Below are positions 28,281 to 38,818 of a stretch of DNA of 64,000 nucleotides, one piece after another. Made by a program: the position numbers and the translations under genes. Under the pieces are notes generated by a model that saw only the letters and a list, made by a program, of their open reading frames with translations, ran no database searches and had not been told where the DNA came from. The stretch comes from Rhodococcus sp. 14-2483-1-2 (lineage in GTDB: Bacteria; Actinomycetota; Actinomycetes; Mycobacteriales; Mycobacteriaceae). Within the stretch, counting starts at the first letter, position 1; the number at the start of each line of letters is the position of its first letter. Where the stretch lies: NCBI RefSeq assembly GCF_002259405.1, contig NZ_NPFW01000022.1, positions 620,001 to 684,000 of the forward strand, in the 5' to 3' direction.

Positions 28281-29816
28281 TCACGACACGCGGCTGACGA
28301 TCGTGTCGAGGCCCGGATCGACGCCGTGCTCGATGAGATCGAGGACGGCGTCGATGTCCATGTTGTCCTCCACCAGATCGGCCAGCAAGTCCAACTGCTG
28401 CTCGCGCAACGCCGCAACCGACGTGTCGGATGCCACCTCGAATCCCGTGCGACCCGACTTCTCCGCCACCCAGGTGAGCAGCGACCGACGGAAATCGTCG
28501 GACTCGAGCAGTCCGTGCCAGTGGGTACCGAGAACGCTGCCGCGCAGGCTGCCTTCGGAGATACCCGACGCGGAGGTCGACAACGCGTCGTCGCCGTTCT
28601 GCACAACCTGCCCATGGTGAATCTCGTAGCCCGACACGGAATGCGTGCCGAACTGCACCGATCGCCCCGCCACCTGCGCGAGCACTTTGTCGGCCGCGAA
28701 CTCGACCGAGAGATCGAGCAGACCGAGACCCCGGACTGCACCGGCTCCGGATTCGACGGTGTCGTCGATCGTTCGGCCCAACATCTGATATCCACCGCAG
28801 ATCCCCAGAACCGGGAGGCCCGCAGCCCCGCGTGCCGCGATCGCATCGGCAAGACCGTTGCGCCGCAACCACTCCAGATCAGACACGGTGGACTTGCTGC
28901 CCGGGACGACCACCAGGTCCACGTCCTCGAGCCGGGACGGCTCGGTGACCCAATGCACCGACACCCCGGGCTCGCAGGCCAACGCCTCGACATCGGTGGT
29001 GTTGGAGATTCTCGGCAAACGCACCGCCGCGACGCGCAGCCACTGCGAGCCGTGCGGTGCACGCGGTCGCCCCACCGGAGCATCGGGAACGGTTCCGAGT
29101 GAGTCCTCGGCGTCCATCCACAATCCGTCGGCGAACGGAACGACACCGTACGTCGGACGTCCCGTCAACGCGCGCAACTGGTCGAGACCGGGTGCCAGCA
29201 GAGCAGGATCACCGCGGAACTTGTTGATCACGAACCCGGCGACGAGCGCCTGATCCTCCGAAGACAGCACCGCCACGGTGCCGAACAGATGAGCCAGCAC
29301 TCCCCCGCGATCGATATCCCCCACCACGATCACCGGAAGAGACGCCGCCGTCGCCAACCCCATGTTGGCCAAGTCCGTTGCGCGCAGATTGATCTCGGCG
29401 GGCGAGCCTGCGCCCTCGCAGATCACCACATCGAATTCCGTCCGCAGAGAGGCCAATTCGTCTGCCACCACAGCGCGCAACGACTGCCGATGCTCGATGT
29501 AGTTGCTCGCACTCACCTGCGCCACGGCACGCCCGCGCACCACCAACTGCGAGGTCCGGTCACTTCCCGGTTTCAGCAACACGGGATTGAAGCGCACACT
29601 CGGCTCGAGGCCACAGGCCGCCGCCTGCATCGCCTGCGCTCGGCCGATCTCACCGCCGTCGAGCGTGACCACCGAATTGTTGGACATGTTCTGCGCCTTG
29701 AACGGAGCCACCCGCACCCCGCGGCGCGCCAGCATCCGGCAGAGCCCGGCGACCAACACACTCTTGCCCGCATCCGACGTCGTCCCCGCAACCAGCAGGG
29801 CACCTTTCGGACTCAC
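28281..29816 (-). CDS. cobQ: Cobyric acid synthase
   Basis: 511 residues from GTG 29816. It amidates four carboxyl groups of adenosylcobyrinic acid a,c-diamide using glutamine and ATP. N-terminal P-loop-like [19 protein letters not shown] and [13 protein letters not shown] are the CobQ signature; [16 protein letters not shown] and the nucleophile region [16 protein letters not shown] mark the glutamine amidotransferase domain, with the His in [11 protein letters not shown]. Unlike cobB it stands apart from the riboswitch operon, 34 bases after map, so it is probably transcribed with map. Confidence 0.95.
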   Translation of the reverse strand: MSPKGALLVAGTTSDAGKSVLVAGLCRMLARRGVRVAPFKAQNMSNNSVVTLDGGEIGRAQAMQAAACGLEPSVRFNPVLLKPGSDRTSQLVVRGRAVAQVSASNYIEHRQSLRAVVADELASLRTEFDVVICEGAGSPAEINLRATDLANMGLATAASLPVIVVGDIDRGGVLAHLFGTVAVLSSEDQALVAGFVINKFRGDPALLAPGLDQLRALTGRPTYGVVPFADGLWMDAEDSLGTVPDAPVGRPRAPHGSQWLRVAAVRLPRISNTTDVEALACEPGVSVHWVTEPSRLEDVDLVVVPGSKSTVSDLEWLRRNGLADAIAARGAAGLPVLGICGGYQMLGRTIDDTVESGAGAVRGLGLLDLSVEFAADKVLAQVAGRSVQFGTHSVSGYEIHHGQVVQNGDDALSTSASGISEGSLRGSVLGTHWHGLLESDDFRRSLLTWVAEKSGRTGFEVASDTSVAALREQQLDLLADLVEDNMDIDAVLDLIEHGVDPGLDTIVSRVS

Positions 29817-29850
29817 GGCATCATATTTCTGTTCACTCCGCAGGCTCCGC

Positions 29851-30726
29851 TCACGGCAGGGTCAGAATCTCGCTGCCCGTCTCGGTGACCACCAGGGTGT
29901 GCTCGAACTGCGCGGTCCACTTCTTGTCGTGCGTGACCACCGTCCAGCCGTCGTCCCACATCTCGGCGTTGATCGTGCCCAGGTTGATCATCGGCTCGAT
30001 CGTGAACGTCATTCCCGGTTCGATGACGGTGTCCACCGACGGCTGGTCGTAGTGGAGAACGACGAGACCGTTGTGAAAGGTGGTACCGATGCCGTGTCCG
30101 GTGAAATCCTCCACCACGCCGTACCCGAACCGGTGCGCATACGACTCGATGACGCGGCCGATCACGTTCAGCGCGCGCCCCGGCTTGACGGCCTTGATGG
30201 CACGCATGGTGGCCTCGTGCGTGCGCTCGACCAGCAGGCGGGCTTCCTCGGAGACGTTGCCGGCCAAGAAGGTTGCGTTGGTATCACCGTGGACGCCGTC
30301 AATGTACGCGGTGACGTCGATGTTGACGATGTCACCGTCTTCGATCACCGTGGAATCCGGGATGCCGTGGCAGATGACCTCGTTGAGGGAGGTGCAGCAG
30401 GACTTCGGAAAGCCCTTGTAGCCCAACGTTGACGGGTACGCGCCGTGATCGATCATGTACTCGTGGGCAATTCGGTCCAGCTCGTCGGTGGTGACTCCCG
30501 GTGCCACTGCCCGGCCCGCTTCCTGCAGCGCCCTGGCCGCGATCTTCGACGCCACCCGCATCTTCTCGATGACCTCGGGGGTCTGAACCCAGGGCTCACT
30601 ACCTTCGGCGACGGTCGACTTCCACGCGTATTCGGGGCGCTCGATCGACTTGGGTACCGCGAGGACGGGCGATACGACGCCTGGTACGAGGGGCTGACGG
30701 GGCTTGCTCTCGGCGGTCACAGACAT
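29851..30726 (-). CDS. map: Methionine aminopeptidase, type I with N-terminal extension
   Basis: 291 residues from ATG 30726. It removes the initiator methionine from new proteins. The first 45 residues (ending around [17 protein letters not shown]) form the extension of actinobacterial MapB-type enzymes with an SH3-binding-like Pro-rich segment. The pita-bread catalytic domain carries the metal ligands in [19 protein letters not shown] (two Asp), GHGIGTTFH (His), FTIEPMI (Glu) and QFEHTLVV (Glu). It precedes cobQ on the same strand and is divergent from the LuxR-type regulator. Confidence 0.95.
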   Translation of the reverse strand: MSVTAESKPRQPLVPGVVSPVLAVPKSIERPEYAWKSTVAEGSEPWVQTPEVIEKMRVASKIAARALQEAGRAVAPGVTTDELDRIAHEYMIDHGAYPSTLGYKGFPKSCCTSLNEVICHGIPDSTVIEDGDIVNIDVTAYIDGVHGDTNATFLAGNVSEEARLLVERTHEATMRAIKAVKPGRALNVIGRVIESYAHRFGYGVVEDFTGHGIGTTFHNGLVVLHYDQPSVDTVIEPGMTFTIEPMINLGTINAEMWDDGWTVVTHDKKWTAQFEHTLVVTETGSEILTLP

Positions 30727-30864
30727 GGCGTCCACAGTAGTCGGCTCGTATTCGGCTCCGAACCGCAGCGCAGTGCCCGTACCAGTCGAAACAGCGCACG
30801 CCGTTGCGGATATGATCCGGATCACGTTCGTCGCTCGTGCAGCCGACACGAGAAAGGAAGCACC

Positions 30865-31737
30865 GTGGTCCATTCGAATCTGTTGCGGCCCCGTGACGGT
30901 GATGCTCTGCGCGCCGAACTGCGCCAGGTGGCAGCGATGTCCGACGTGCCGGTCGTGTTCGGCGGTGAGGTCTCGTCGGAGACCCTGCACCTGAGTGAGT
31001 TCCACGGGACCAGAACCCGCGGCCTGGACGGACTCGCCATCCCACCCAGATCCGGCCTCGGCGGACGGGTCATGGAACAGCGCAGGCCCGCGGCAGTGAG
31101 CGATTACGGTGCCTCGATGTCGATCACCCATCACTTCGATCGCCCGGTGCTCGGCGAGGGCCTCAAATCGATACTGGCGGTGCCGGTGGTCGTGGCGGGT
31201 GTCGCGCGAATAGTGATGTACGCGGCGCTACGCGAACGCGGCCCCCTCGGAGACCGTGTCGGCGACATCATGACGACCGCCGCCAGGCGTCTCGGTCAGG
31301 AGATCTCCGTGCGTGACGAGGTCGACCGCAGGGTCCGTCTGCTGGCCACCACCCGTTCGATGCTCGACTCGGATGTCTCGCGTACGGCCGAACTGCGCAG
31401 CGTCCACGAGGAACTGTCCGATCTCGCCCGGTCGATCGGGGACGCAACGATCCGGCGCAGACTCGACGCAGTCGCAGCGCGGGTGGCCGCATCGTTCGGT
31501 CAGGACATACCCCACGACATACGGGCCCAGGAGGTGTCGCAGTCGTTGACACCACGCGAGATCGACGTGATCTCGCAGGTTGCCTTGGGCTGCACCAACA
31601 TCGAGGTCGCTACGCGACTGTCGATCGGTGCCGAGACGGTCAAGTCGTACCTGCGCAGTGTGATGCGCAAAACCGAGTCGCACACCCGGTACGAAGCCGT
31701 GGTCGCGTGCCGTCGACTCGGCGTGCTGCCCTCCTGA
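30865..31737 (+). CDS. LuxR-type transcriptional regulator with GAF-like sensor
   Basis: 290 residues from GTG 30865, with AAAGGAAG five bases upstream. The N-terminal 150 residues look like a GAF sensor domain ([50 protein letters not shown]), followed by a helical linker and a C-terminal LuxR helix-turn-helix (about 225-280: [20 protein letters not shown] and [16 protein letters not shown]). The signal is unknown and there is no kinase partner nearby. GAF-LuxR proteins of this kind occur near catabolic genes in rhodococci, but nothing of that sort is adjacent here. The target is therefore not predictable. Confidence 0.85.
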   Translation: MVHSNLLRPRDGDALRAELRQVAAMSDVPVVFGGEVSSETLHLSEFHGTRTRGLDGLAIPPRSGLGGRVMEQRRPAAVSDYGASMSITHHFDRPVLGEGLKSILAVPVVVAGVARIVMYAALRERGPLGDRVGDIMTTAARRLGQEISVRDEVDRRVRLLATTRSMLDSDVSRTAELRSVHEELSDLARSIGDATIRRRLDAVAARVAASFGQDIPHDIRAQEVSQSLTPREIDVISQVALGCTNIEVATRLSIGAETVKSYLRSVMRKTESHTRYEAVVACRRLGVLPS

Positions 31738-31758
31738 ACCAGGGACACCGCAGCGCGG

Positions 31759-33573
31759 TCAGTACCCGGGCGGCAGTTGCTCGAACATCTCTCGGGTGAC
31801 CGCGACGGCGTTGTCCGAGCTGCCGCCCCGCACCACGAGGGTGGCGAACGCAATGTCTCCGCGGTAGCCGACGAACCATGAGTGCGAGCCGCCGTCGACC
31901 TCTGCTTCACCGGTCTTGCCGTAGACCTCGCCCTGGTCTGCGATGCGCTCGGCCGTACCGCTGGTGACCACCGAACGCATCATTCCGCGCAGCCCGTCGA
32001 CCATCGCAGGCTCGATCGGCGGATGGTCTCCGGTGATCACGGTGTCGCGTCCGACCAGGAGGTTCGGCACCGGCGTCGAGCCATGAGCCACAGTCGCGGC
32101 GGCCAGGGCCATACCGAACGTCGACACGACCACTCTGCCCTGACCGAAGCCGTCCTCGGTGCGTTGGACGAGCTCCTCGGCCGGTGGCACCGAACCGGAG
32201 TCGGTCGGCAGTCCGACGACGTCGTAGTCCGGGCCGACGCCGAACTGGGACGCCGCGACGGTCAACGCGTCGGGCGACATCTCGCTGGCCAGCTTGGCGA
32301 ACGAGGTGTTGCACGATCGGGTGAACGCAGTACTCATCGTCACGTCACCGAGCGCGAACTCGTTGTAGTTGGGCACGCTGCGCTCACCGATCACGATGCG
32401 ACCCGGACACGGGACTGTGCTGCCCGGAGTCGCAAGTCCGCTGGAGATCGCGGCACCTGCAGTGATGATCTTGAACGTGGACCCCGGCGGATAGAGGCCG
32501 GCGGACGCGACCGGTCCGTCCCGATCGGCAGCCGGGTTCTGTGCCACCGCCAGGATGGCACCGGTGGACGGCTGGATGACCACCGTCATCGCCTGCTCGG
32601 TGCGCGCGTTCACCGCTCGCTGAGCCGCGACCTGAATGTTGCGATCGAGACTGATCGAGAACGACGGAGAGGGCTCCGGCGGGGTGTCGGTGAGGACATC
32701 GATGTCGACGCCGTTGCGGTTCGTGGTCACCACACTCCACCCCGCCTTGCCGTCGACCTCGTCGATGACGGCCTTCTTGACCTGGCCGACGAGGTCCGGT
32801 GCGAACGTGGGGTCGGTGGACACGAGATCCGATTCGTCGGACGCGGTGACTCCCGGGATCTCGGTCAGTGCGGCCGAGATCGGCTGGTAGTCACTGTCTC
32901 GAAGCAACGCCACCGGGTAGTCGCCGTCGACCGAGGTGGCGGACTCGACGATGGACTGCGCGGTGATGGACGCATCGAACGGCGTCAGCAACGTCGACAG
33001 CGCCGTCGCCGAGGCCACCACGTTGTTCGCATTCGCCGCGTCGAACTTGATTCGGTGCACCACGCCCGGCACCAACACGTCGGTCCCGGAGCGCTCGTTG
33101 ACTCGTGCGCGCGGAGCCGCCGTGGATCGCAGGGACATCGTCTGGGTGTCGCCGAGCTTGGGATGGATGTCCGACGCCGTCCAGCGCACCACCCACTCGC
33201 CCTCGCTGCGCCCCATGTTCAGCTGGCCGTCGTACGTCCACACGCGATCCTTCGGCAGCCGCCACGTGTAGGTGTAGCCGACTGTGGCGGTGTCGCCGTC
33301 GACCTGCACCGACGTCGTCTCGGCATCCAGGGTTTCGGCCTGAAGATTGGTCCACGCCTCGGTCAGTGCCGTGGCCGCCGCGTCGGGCTTGTCGGTGTCC
33401 GCCGCCGCGGCGGCGATGTCGTTGGACTCGAACGCGGCAAGAAATGCCTGGGCGGCCGGCTCGGGCCCGTCGGGCTTGGGGGTACATCCGGTGAGGGCGG
33501 CAGCAATGACGGCTGCGACCACCGATACCGCTCCGACCCGATACCGCACTTCGGTTGCACCACGTGATCTCAT
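31759..33573 (-). CDS. Penicillin-binding transpeptidase lipoprotein (Rv2864c type)
   Basis: 604 residues. Lipoprotein signal with lipobox LTGC (Cys30). An NTF2-like N-terminal domain (about 35-150) precedes a PBP dimerisation domain and the transpeptidase domain. Active-site motifs are all present: STFK (Ser365-Lys368), SCN (420-422) and KTG (553-555). It cross-links peptidoglycan on the outer face of the membrane and should be a beta-lactam target. Same order in M. tuberculosis, upstream of the GNAT-ispG-rip1-dxr group. It is convergent with the LuxR regulator. Confidence 0.93.
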   Translation of the reverse strand: MRSRGATEVRYRVGAVSVVAAVIAAALTGCTPKPDGPEPAAQAFLAAFESNDIAAAAADTDKPDAAATALTEAWTNLQAETLDAETTSVQVDGDTATVGYTYTWRLPKDRVWTYDGQLNMGRSEGEWVVRWTASDIHPKLGDTQTMSLRSTAAPRARVNERSGTDVLVPGVVHRIKFDAANANNVVASATALSTLLTPFDASITAQSIVESATSVDGDYPVALLRDSDYQPISAALTEIPGVTASDESDLVSTDPTFAPDLVGQVKKAVIDEVDGKAGWSVVTTNRNGVDIDVLTDTPPEPSPSFSISLDRNIQVAAQRAVNARTEQAMTVVIQPSTGAILAVAQNPAADRDGPVASAGLYPPGSTFKIITAGAAISSGLATPGSTVPCPGRIVIGERSVPNYNEFALGDVTMSTAFTRSCNTSFAKLASEMSPDALTVAASQFGVGPDYDVVGLPTDSGSVPPAEELVQRTEDGFGQGRVVVSTFGMALAAATVAHGSTPVPNLLVGRDTVITGDHPPIEPAMVDGLRGMMRSVVTSGTAERIADQGEVYGKTGEAEVDGGSHSWFVGYRGDIAFATLVVRGGSSDNAVAVTREMFEQLPPGY

Positions 33574-33655
33574 TGCGCCCCATCGTAATAGGGCGCTGCC
33601 TCCGGCTGCGGCAACGAATCGCGGTTCGCCACAACCCGATCGAGAGACGTTCGAA

Positions 33656-34492
33656 CTAGTCGAGGAGCACCGTCGTGAAGGTCGCCACCTGGGCCAGGCC
33701 GATTTTCGCGTAGGCCCGTCGGGCGACGTAGTTGAAACTGTTGACGTACAGGCTCGCGGTGCGGCCCTGGCGGACCACCGAGTTCACCACCGCGGCGGTA
33801 CCGGACGCGCCGAGACCGTGCCCGCGCCGATCGGGGTGAACCCACACCCCCTGGATCTGCCCCACCGTCGCCGACTGCGACCCGATCTCGGCCTTGAACA
33901 CCACGCGCCCGTCCTCGAATCGAGCCCACGCGCGCTGCGCGGCAATCAGACTCGAGATCCGTCGCCGATATCCGCGGCCGCCGTCGTTCTGTCTCGGGTC
34001 GACACCGACTTCCTCGATGAACATCGCCACTGCCGCAGTCAGATACACGTCCAGCTCCTCGGGGCGAACGAGGCGGACGTGTGGATCGGGCGTGATGGAC
34101 GACCGAACGGACGTGGCCAGCAGCGGCTGCTCACCGCGGACCTCGCGGGCGGGACCCCAGTCGGTCTCGAGCATCTCCCACAGCGGAAGCGTCAGTTCGG
34201 CTCGACCGACCAGTGAGGAACACAGCCGTGGTCCGCGGCATGCGCGATCGGCGAAGGATCGCAGATCGTCGCTGGATCCGAGCAGAGGAACGAGGTTGGC
34301 TCCGTAGAAACACAACGACTCGTCGGGGCCGCCTCGGCTCCACATCTCACCGTGAAACGATCTCGGATCCAGTCCGGATTCCTGCACCCGAGCGGCGACC
34401 ATGCAGGTGGCGACCGGGTCGGCGTCGAGCACCCGCAGGACGTGCGCCACGTCCCGATTACCGAGGGGCTTCGCACCGAGGAGCTTGAGCAC
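33656..34492 (-). CDS. GNAT family acetyltransferase (Rv2867c type)
   Basis: 278 residues from GTG. The N-terminal half is a DUF4081-like region (LRVLDADPVATCMVAARVQE); the C-terminal half (about 140-275) is a GNAT domain with the acetyl-CoA loop GVWVHPDRRGHGLGASGTAA and closing VNSFNYVARRAYAKIGL. It acetylates an unknown substrate. It follows ispG by 121 bases on the same strand, the order also seen in mycobacteria, but no link to isoprenoid synthesis is known. Confidence 0.88.
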   Translation of the reverse strand: MLKLLGAKPLGNRDVAHVLRVLDADPVATCMVAARVQESGLDPRSFHGEMWSRGGPDESLCFYGANLVPLLGSSDDLRSFADRACRGPRLCSSLVGRAELTLPLWEMLETDWGPAREVRGEQPLLATSVRSSITPDPHVRLVRPEELDVYLTAAVAMFIEEVGVDPRQNDGGRGYRRRISSLIAAQRAWARFEDGRVVFKAEIGSQSATVGQIQGVWVHPDRRGHGLGASGTAAVVNSVVRQGRTASLYVNSFNYVARRAYAKIGLAQVATFTTVLLD

Positions 34493-34613
34493 CTACCGAC
34501 CTCCTGACCCACCTACCGCATACACACCGACCGAGCGTGTACCGCATCATTCCAGAGAACCTGTTCCGCCGGTGGCAGAGCGGCAAACCGGACACCGAAC
34601 CGGTCGAACCTGC

Positions 34614-35777
34614 TCAGCTGACCGTCACGACCGGTGCGCCACCGTCTGCAGTCTCATCCTTGTCGAATTCCTCGGCGATGCGCATTGCTTCCTCGATCAA
34701 GGTCTCCACGATCTGAGCCTCGGGCACGGTCTTGATGACCTTGCCCTTGACGAAGATCTGGCCCTTGCCGTTGCCCGACGCCACGCCGAGGTCGGCGTCG
34801 CGCGCCTCGCCCGGTCCGTTGACGACACATCCCATCACGGCGACGCGAAGCGGAATCTCCATGCCCTCCAGTCCCGCGGTGACCTCGTCGGCCAGGGTGT
34901 ACACGTCGACCTGCGCCCGTCCACAGGACGGGCAGGAGACGATCTCGAGCTTGCGGGGGCGGAGATTGAAGGACTGCAGAATCTGGTTGCCGACCTTGAT
35001 CTCCTCCGCAGGCGGGGCCGACAGGGAGACGCGAATGGTGTCGCCGATCCCCTTGGACAGCAACGCGCCGAAGGCGACCGCGGACTTGATGGTCCCCTGG
35101 AACGCGGGACCGGCTTCTGTGACGCCGAGGTGCAGCGGGTAGTCGCACTGCGCAGCGAGTTGCTCGTACGCGGCGACCATGACGACCGGGTCGTTGTGCT
35201 TGACGGAGATCTTGATGTCGCCGAACCCGTGCTCCTCGAACAGACCCGCCTCCCACAGCGCGGACTCCACCAGGGCCTCCGGTGTCGCCTTGCCGTACTT
35301 CTTCATCAGGCGAGGGTCGAGCGATCCGGCGTTGACGCCGATGCGGATCGGGATGTTCGCGTCACCGGCAGCTTTGGCGACTTCCTTGACCCGGCCGTCG
35401 AATTCCTTGATGTTGCCCGGGTTCACTCGTACCGCGGCGCAGCCTGCGTCGATCGCGGCGAAAATGTACTTGGGCTGGAAGTGGATGTCGGCGATCACCG
35501 GAATCTGACTCTTCTTGGCGATGATCGACAATGCATCCGCGTCGTCCTGTGTGGGGCATGCCACACGCACGATGTCGCAGCCCGATGCCGTGAGTTCGGC
35601 GATCTGCTGCAGCGTGGCGTTGATGTCGTGGGTCTTGGTGGTGCACATGGACTGCACCGAGATGGGGCTGTCGCTGCCCACCCCCACGGACCCGACCTGG
35701 AGCTGCCTGGTCTTTCGACGCGGCGCGAGTACTGGCACCGGCGGTGCCGGCATTCCCAATCCGACTGACACGGACAC
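34614..35777 (-). CDS. ispG: 4-hydroxy-3-methylbut-2-en-1-yl diphosphate synthase (flavodoxin)
   Basis: 387 residues from GTG 35777, with AAAGG five bases upstream. IspG (GcpE) performs the penultimate step of the MEP isoprenoid pathway with a 4Fe-4S cluster. The TIM-barrel part starts at [19 protein letters not shown]; the iron-sulfur cysteines are in [13 protein letters not shown] and [18 protein letters not shown] near the C-terminus. It lies 37 bases after rip1, which itself lies 6 bases after dxr, so dxr-rip1-ispG form one operon. Confidence 0.97.
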   Translation of the reverse strand: MSVSVGLGMPAPPVPVLAPRRKTRQLQVGSVGVGSDSPISVQSMCTTKTHDINATLQQIAELTASGCDIVRVACPTQDDADALSIIAKKSQIPVIADIHFQPKYIFAAIDAGCAAVRVNPGNIKEFDGRVKEVAKAAGDANIPIRIGVNAGSLDPRLMKKYGKATPEALVESALWEAGLFEEHGFGDIKISVKHNDPVVMVAAYEQLAAQCDYPLHLGVTEAGPAFQGTIKSAVAFGALLSKGIGDTIRVSLSAPPAEEIKVGNQILQSFNLRPRKLEIVSCPSCGRAQVDVYTLADEVTAGLEGMEIPLRVAVMGCVVNGPGEARDADLGVASGNGKGQIFVKGKVIKTVPEAQIVETLIEEAMRIAEEFDKDETADGGAPVVTVS

Positions 35778-35814
35778 AGTGGCCTTCTTTCCTAGCTACG
35801 ACTGACGAGTCTAC

Positions 35815-37026
35815 TTAGAACAATTGAATCGGGTTGACGATGTCCGCCGTGAGTGTCAACAAGGAGAACCCGATGAAAACGACGATGACCACGTAGGTGA
35901 CCGGCATCAGCTTCATGTAGTCCACCGGCGCACCGTCGGGCAGGCCGCGACGGTTGCGGAAGATGTTCCTGATCCGCTCGTAGATGGTCACGGCGATATG
36001 GCCGCCGTCCAACGGCAACAACGGCACGATGTTGAACGCTCCGAGGAAGAAGTTCAAGGACGCGAGCAGTCCGACGAACGTCGCCCAGTTGTTCGTCTCT
36101 GCGGCCTGACCACCGATGACGCTGGCACCCACGACGCTCATCGGAGTGTCGAGGCCACGTTCGCCGCCGAAGATCGACTCCCACAGCGCCTGCACCTTGG
36201 TCGGTAGCTGCACGAGAGCTTTGCCGGTCTGCACGAAGATCTCTCCGGTGAAGACGAACGTCTCGGGCACCGCTTCGATCGGGTTGTACGTGATGTTCGG
36301 CGGCGGACCTCCGGTGACACCCACCGCCCCGACCGTCGTCGATTCCTTCGCGCCGGTGTCGGGATCGATGACGTATCGCTGAACCTGTGTGACCGGGACC
36401 GTGATCGTCTGCGAAGCACCGTCACGGTCGACTGTCAGGTCGACCGAGCCCGACGACGCCTGGATGGCGAGCACGGCGTCGGACCAGACCTCCGTGGGCT
36501 TGCCGTCCACCGCGGTGATGATGTCGCCCTGCCGCAGACCTGCCGCCGCGGCCGGACCGTCACCCGTGCACTCCGCGATCTCCCCGTCGACCGTTTGCGT
36601 CGTCCCGACACAGACGACACCCTGAACCGTCGTCGTCGGTGTCTCACGGTCGACCGTTCCCCAGCCGAGGACCAGCGCATAGACCAGCACGATGCCGAGT
36701 ACGAAGTTCATCGCGATGCCGCCGACCATGACGACGATCCGCTTCCACGTCTTCTGGCGGTACATCGCGCGCTCGACCTCGTCGGGTGCGAGTTCGTCGA
36801 TCGCCGTCATTCCGGCGATATCGCAGAAGCCACCGGCCGGGATCGCCTTGAGGCCGTATTCGGTCTCGCCGCGCCGGAAGGAGAAAATCTTGGGACCGAA
36901 CCCGATGTAGTACCGGCGAACCTTCATGCCGAGCGCTTTCGCGGTCCACATGTGTCCTGCCTCGTGCAGTGCGATCGACACACCGATGCCGACGGCAAAC
37001 AGCACCACGCCCAGAGCGAACAGCAT
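35815..37026 (-). CDS. rip1: Site-2 intramembrane zinc metalloprotease (Rip1/RseP type)
   Basis: 403 residues. M50 protease with HEAGH at residues 21-25 in the first membrane segment and the second zinc-ligand motif LPLDGGHIA in a later segment; a PDZ domain sits between (about 125-215: AAGLRQGDIITAVDGKPTEV). It cleaves membrane-embedded anti-sigma factors and other substrates. In M. tuberculosis Rip1 controls several sigma-factor pathways. Here, as there, it is sandwiched between dxr and ispG with spacings of only 6 and 37 bases. Confidence 0.95.
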   Translation of the reverse strand: MLFALGVVLFAVGIGVSIALHEAGHMWTAKALGMKVRRYYIGFGPKIFSFRRGETEYGLKAIPAGGFCDIAGMTAIDELAPDEVERAMYRQKTWKRIVVMVGGIAMNFVLGIVLVYALVLGWGTVDRETPTTTVQGVVCVGTTQTVDGEIAECTGDGPAAAAGLRQGDIITAVDGKPTEVWSDAVLAIQASSGSVDLTVDRDGASQTITVPVTQVQRYVIDPDTGAKESTTVGAVGVTGGPPPNITYNPIEAVPETFVFTGEIFVQTGKALVQLPTKVQALWESIFGGERGLDTPMSVVGASVIGGQAAETNNWATFVGLLASLNFFLGAFNIVPLLPLDGGHIAVTIYERIRNIFRNRRGLPDGAPVDYMKLMPVTYVVIVVFIGFSLLTLTADIVNPIQLF

Positions 37027-37032
37027 GTGAGT

Positions 37033-38226
37033 CTAAAGGCCCTTCTGTTTCAGTAGCTCACGCGCATGTGCGCGAGCCCAGGAATCCGCCGCGAGGACGT
37101 CGTCCACGGTAGTCGGCACCGCCGACCAGTCCCCTCCGCCGTCGCTGACAACGGCCCGCACCGTGTGCACGATCTCGGGGAATTCGATGCTGCCGGCCAG
37201 GAACGCCTCGGCAGCGATCTCGTTGGACGCGTTGTACACCGCCGTCATGCACCCGCCCATGATTCCGGCCTCGCGGGCCAGCTGAACGGCGGGGAACACT
37301 CGATCGTCGAGTGGTTCGAAGTCCCAGGAGAACGCTGCAGTGAAATCGAGTGCACGCGCGACGTCGGGCACTCGCTCCGGCCACCCGAGCGCCAACCCGA
37401 TCGGCAGCTTCATGTCCGGCGGGCTGGCCTGCGCAATGGTGGATCCGTCCACGAACGTGACCATCGAATGAACGATGGATTGCCGGTGCACGGTGACGTC
37501 GATCTTCTCGTACGGCACCCCGAACAGCAGATGCGCTTCGATGAGCTCGAGGCCCTTGTTGACCAGCGTCGCCGAGTTCAACGTGTTCATCGGACCCATC
37601 GACCAGGTGGGATGAGCCGCGGCCTGGGTAGGCGTCACCGACTTCAGTTCCGTTTCGCTCCAGCCTCGGAACGGTCCACCCGATGCGGTGAGGATCAGTC
37701 GATCCACCTCGCTTCGGTGGCCACTGCGCAGGCATTGCGCCAGCGCCGAATGCTCCGAGTCCACCGGAACGATCTGTCCTGGCGCGGCGGCAGCGAGTAC
37801 GAGTTCGCCGCCTGCCACCAGCGATTCCTTGTTGGCCAACGCCAGCCGGGCTCCGGTCTTCAGCGCCGCCAACGTCGGTTCGAGACCGAGCGAGCCCACC
37901 AGCGCGTTGAGCACCACGTCGGCCTGCGTCGATTCGACGAGCTCGGTCACCGCACGGGGCCCGCTCAGAACCCCGGGAAGGTCGAGCTCGGCGGCAGCGG
38001 CGGGGTCGGCCACAGCGACACGCCGAACGCCGGTCTCGGCGATCTGACGACGAAGAAGGTCGATGTTTCCGCCGCCGGCCGCAAGACCCACGACGACGAA
38101 GCGATCCGGGTTTGCTGCGATGACGTCGAGCGCTTGGGTTCCGATCGAGCCGGTGCTCCCCAGCAGCAGCACGCGAATCGGCTCGGGGCGATCCGAGGTG
38201 GTCGTTCGCTCACGATGGTCTGACAC
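37033..38226 (-). CDS. dxr: 1-deoxy-D-xylulose 5-phosphate reductoisomerase
   Basis: 397 residues from GTG 38226. Dxr makes 2-C-methyl-D-erythritol 4-phosphate, the committed MEP step. NADPH motif [34 protein letters not shown]; metal and substrate sites [13 protein letters not shown] and [29 protein letters not shown]. An open frame continues upstream to 39042 but lies over the deacetylase and DUF1990 genes and is not real. It heads the dxr-rip1-ispG operon. Confidence 0.97.
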   Translation of the reverse strand: MSDHRERTTTSDRPEPIRVLLLGSTGSIGTQALDVIAANPDRFVVVGLAAGGGNIDLLRRQIAETGVRRVAVADPAAAAELDLPGVLSGPRAVTELVESTQADVVLNALVGSLGLEPTLAALKTGARLALANKESLVAGGELVLAAAAPGQIVPVDSEHSALAQCLRSGHRSEVDRLILTASGGPFRGWSETELKSVTPTQAAAHPTWSMGPMNTLNSATLVNKGLELIEAHLLFGVPYEKIDVTVHRQSIVHSMVTFVDGSTIAQASPPDMKLPIGLALGWPERVPDVARALDFTAAFSWDFEPLDDRVFPAVQLAREAGIMGGCMTAVYNASNEIAAEAFLAGSIEFPEIVHTVRAVVSDGGGDWSAVPTTVDDVLAADSWARAHARELLKQKGL

Positions 38227-38295
38227 CGGTCCATTGTTGCCTACCGAGCCTGAGAAACCCCTATGCGCTCCGCCGATGCTGGCAGGGTGGAAGAC

Positions 38296-38817
38296 ATGGA
38301 CGTCTCGAAGTACACCGCAGCATCGTTCAACTACGCCGACGTAGGGGCAACGAGCGGCAGGCTCCCGACCGGTTACCACCACGTCGAGAAGTCGCGCGTC
38401 ATCGGATCCGGAGTCGACGACTTCGTTGCCGCAGCCGACGCACTGATGCGCTGGGACATGCATCGCGGCACCGGGCTGAAGGTTCATTCCAGCAACGACA
38501 ACGCCGTCCCCGACGCCGTGGTCGTGCTCACCCTCGGGCCCGTCCGCATCCCGTGCCGGGTCGTCTACGTCATCGACGAAGCCAACCGACAGGGCTTCGC
38601 CTACGGCACGCTCGACGGCCATCCCGAGTCCGGCGAGGAACTGTTCTACGTCGACTACTCCCCCGAGGACGGGACGGTCTCCGCGCACATCACCGCGTTC
38701 TCGAACCCCGGCCGCTGGTACACCAGGCTCGGTGGTCCGGTGGGCAAGCGGGTCCAGGCCCTGTTCACCGATCGCTATCTGGCCGCGCTGGAGTCTGCGT
38801 GCCGGTCGCCGCGCTGA
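38296..38817 (+). CDS. DUF1990 domain protein
   Basis: 173 residues from ATG 38296, with GGTGGAAG just upstream. The core [23 protein letters not shown], then [14 protein letters not shown] and the C-terminal [27 protein letters not shown] match the DUF1990 family, found in actinobacteria and plants with unknown function. There is no signal peptide. It is divergent from dxr and convergent with the deacetylase, one base apart. I cannot assign a function. Confidence 0.85.
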   Translation: MDVSKYTAASFNYADVGATSGRLPTGYHHVEKSRVIGSGVDDFVAAADALMRWDMHRGTGLKVHSSNDNAVPDAVVVLTLGPVRIPCRVVYVIDEANRQGFAYGTLDGHPESGEELFYVDYSPEDGTVSAHITAFSNPGRWYTRLGGPVGKRVQALFTDRYLAALESACRSPR

Positions 38818-38818
38818 G

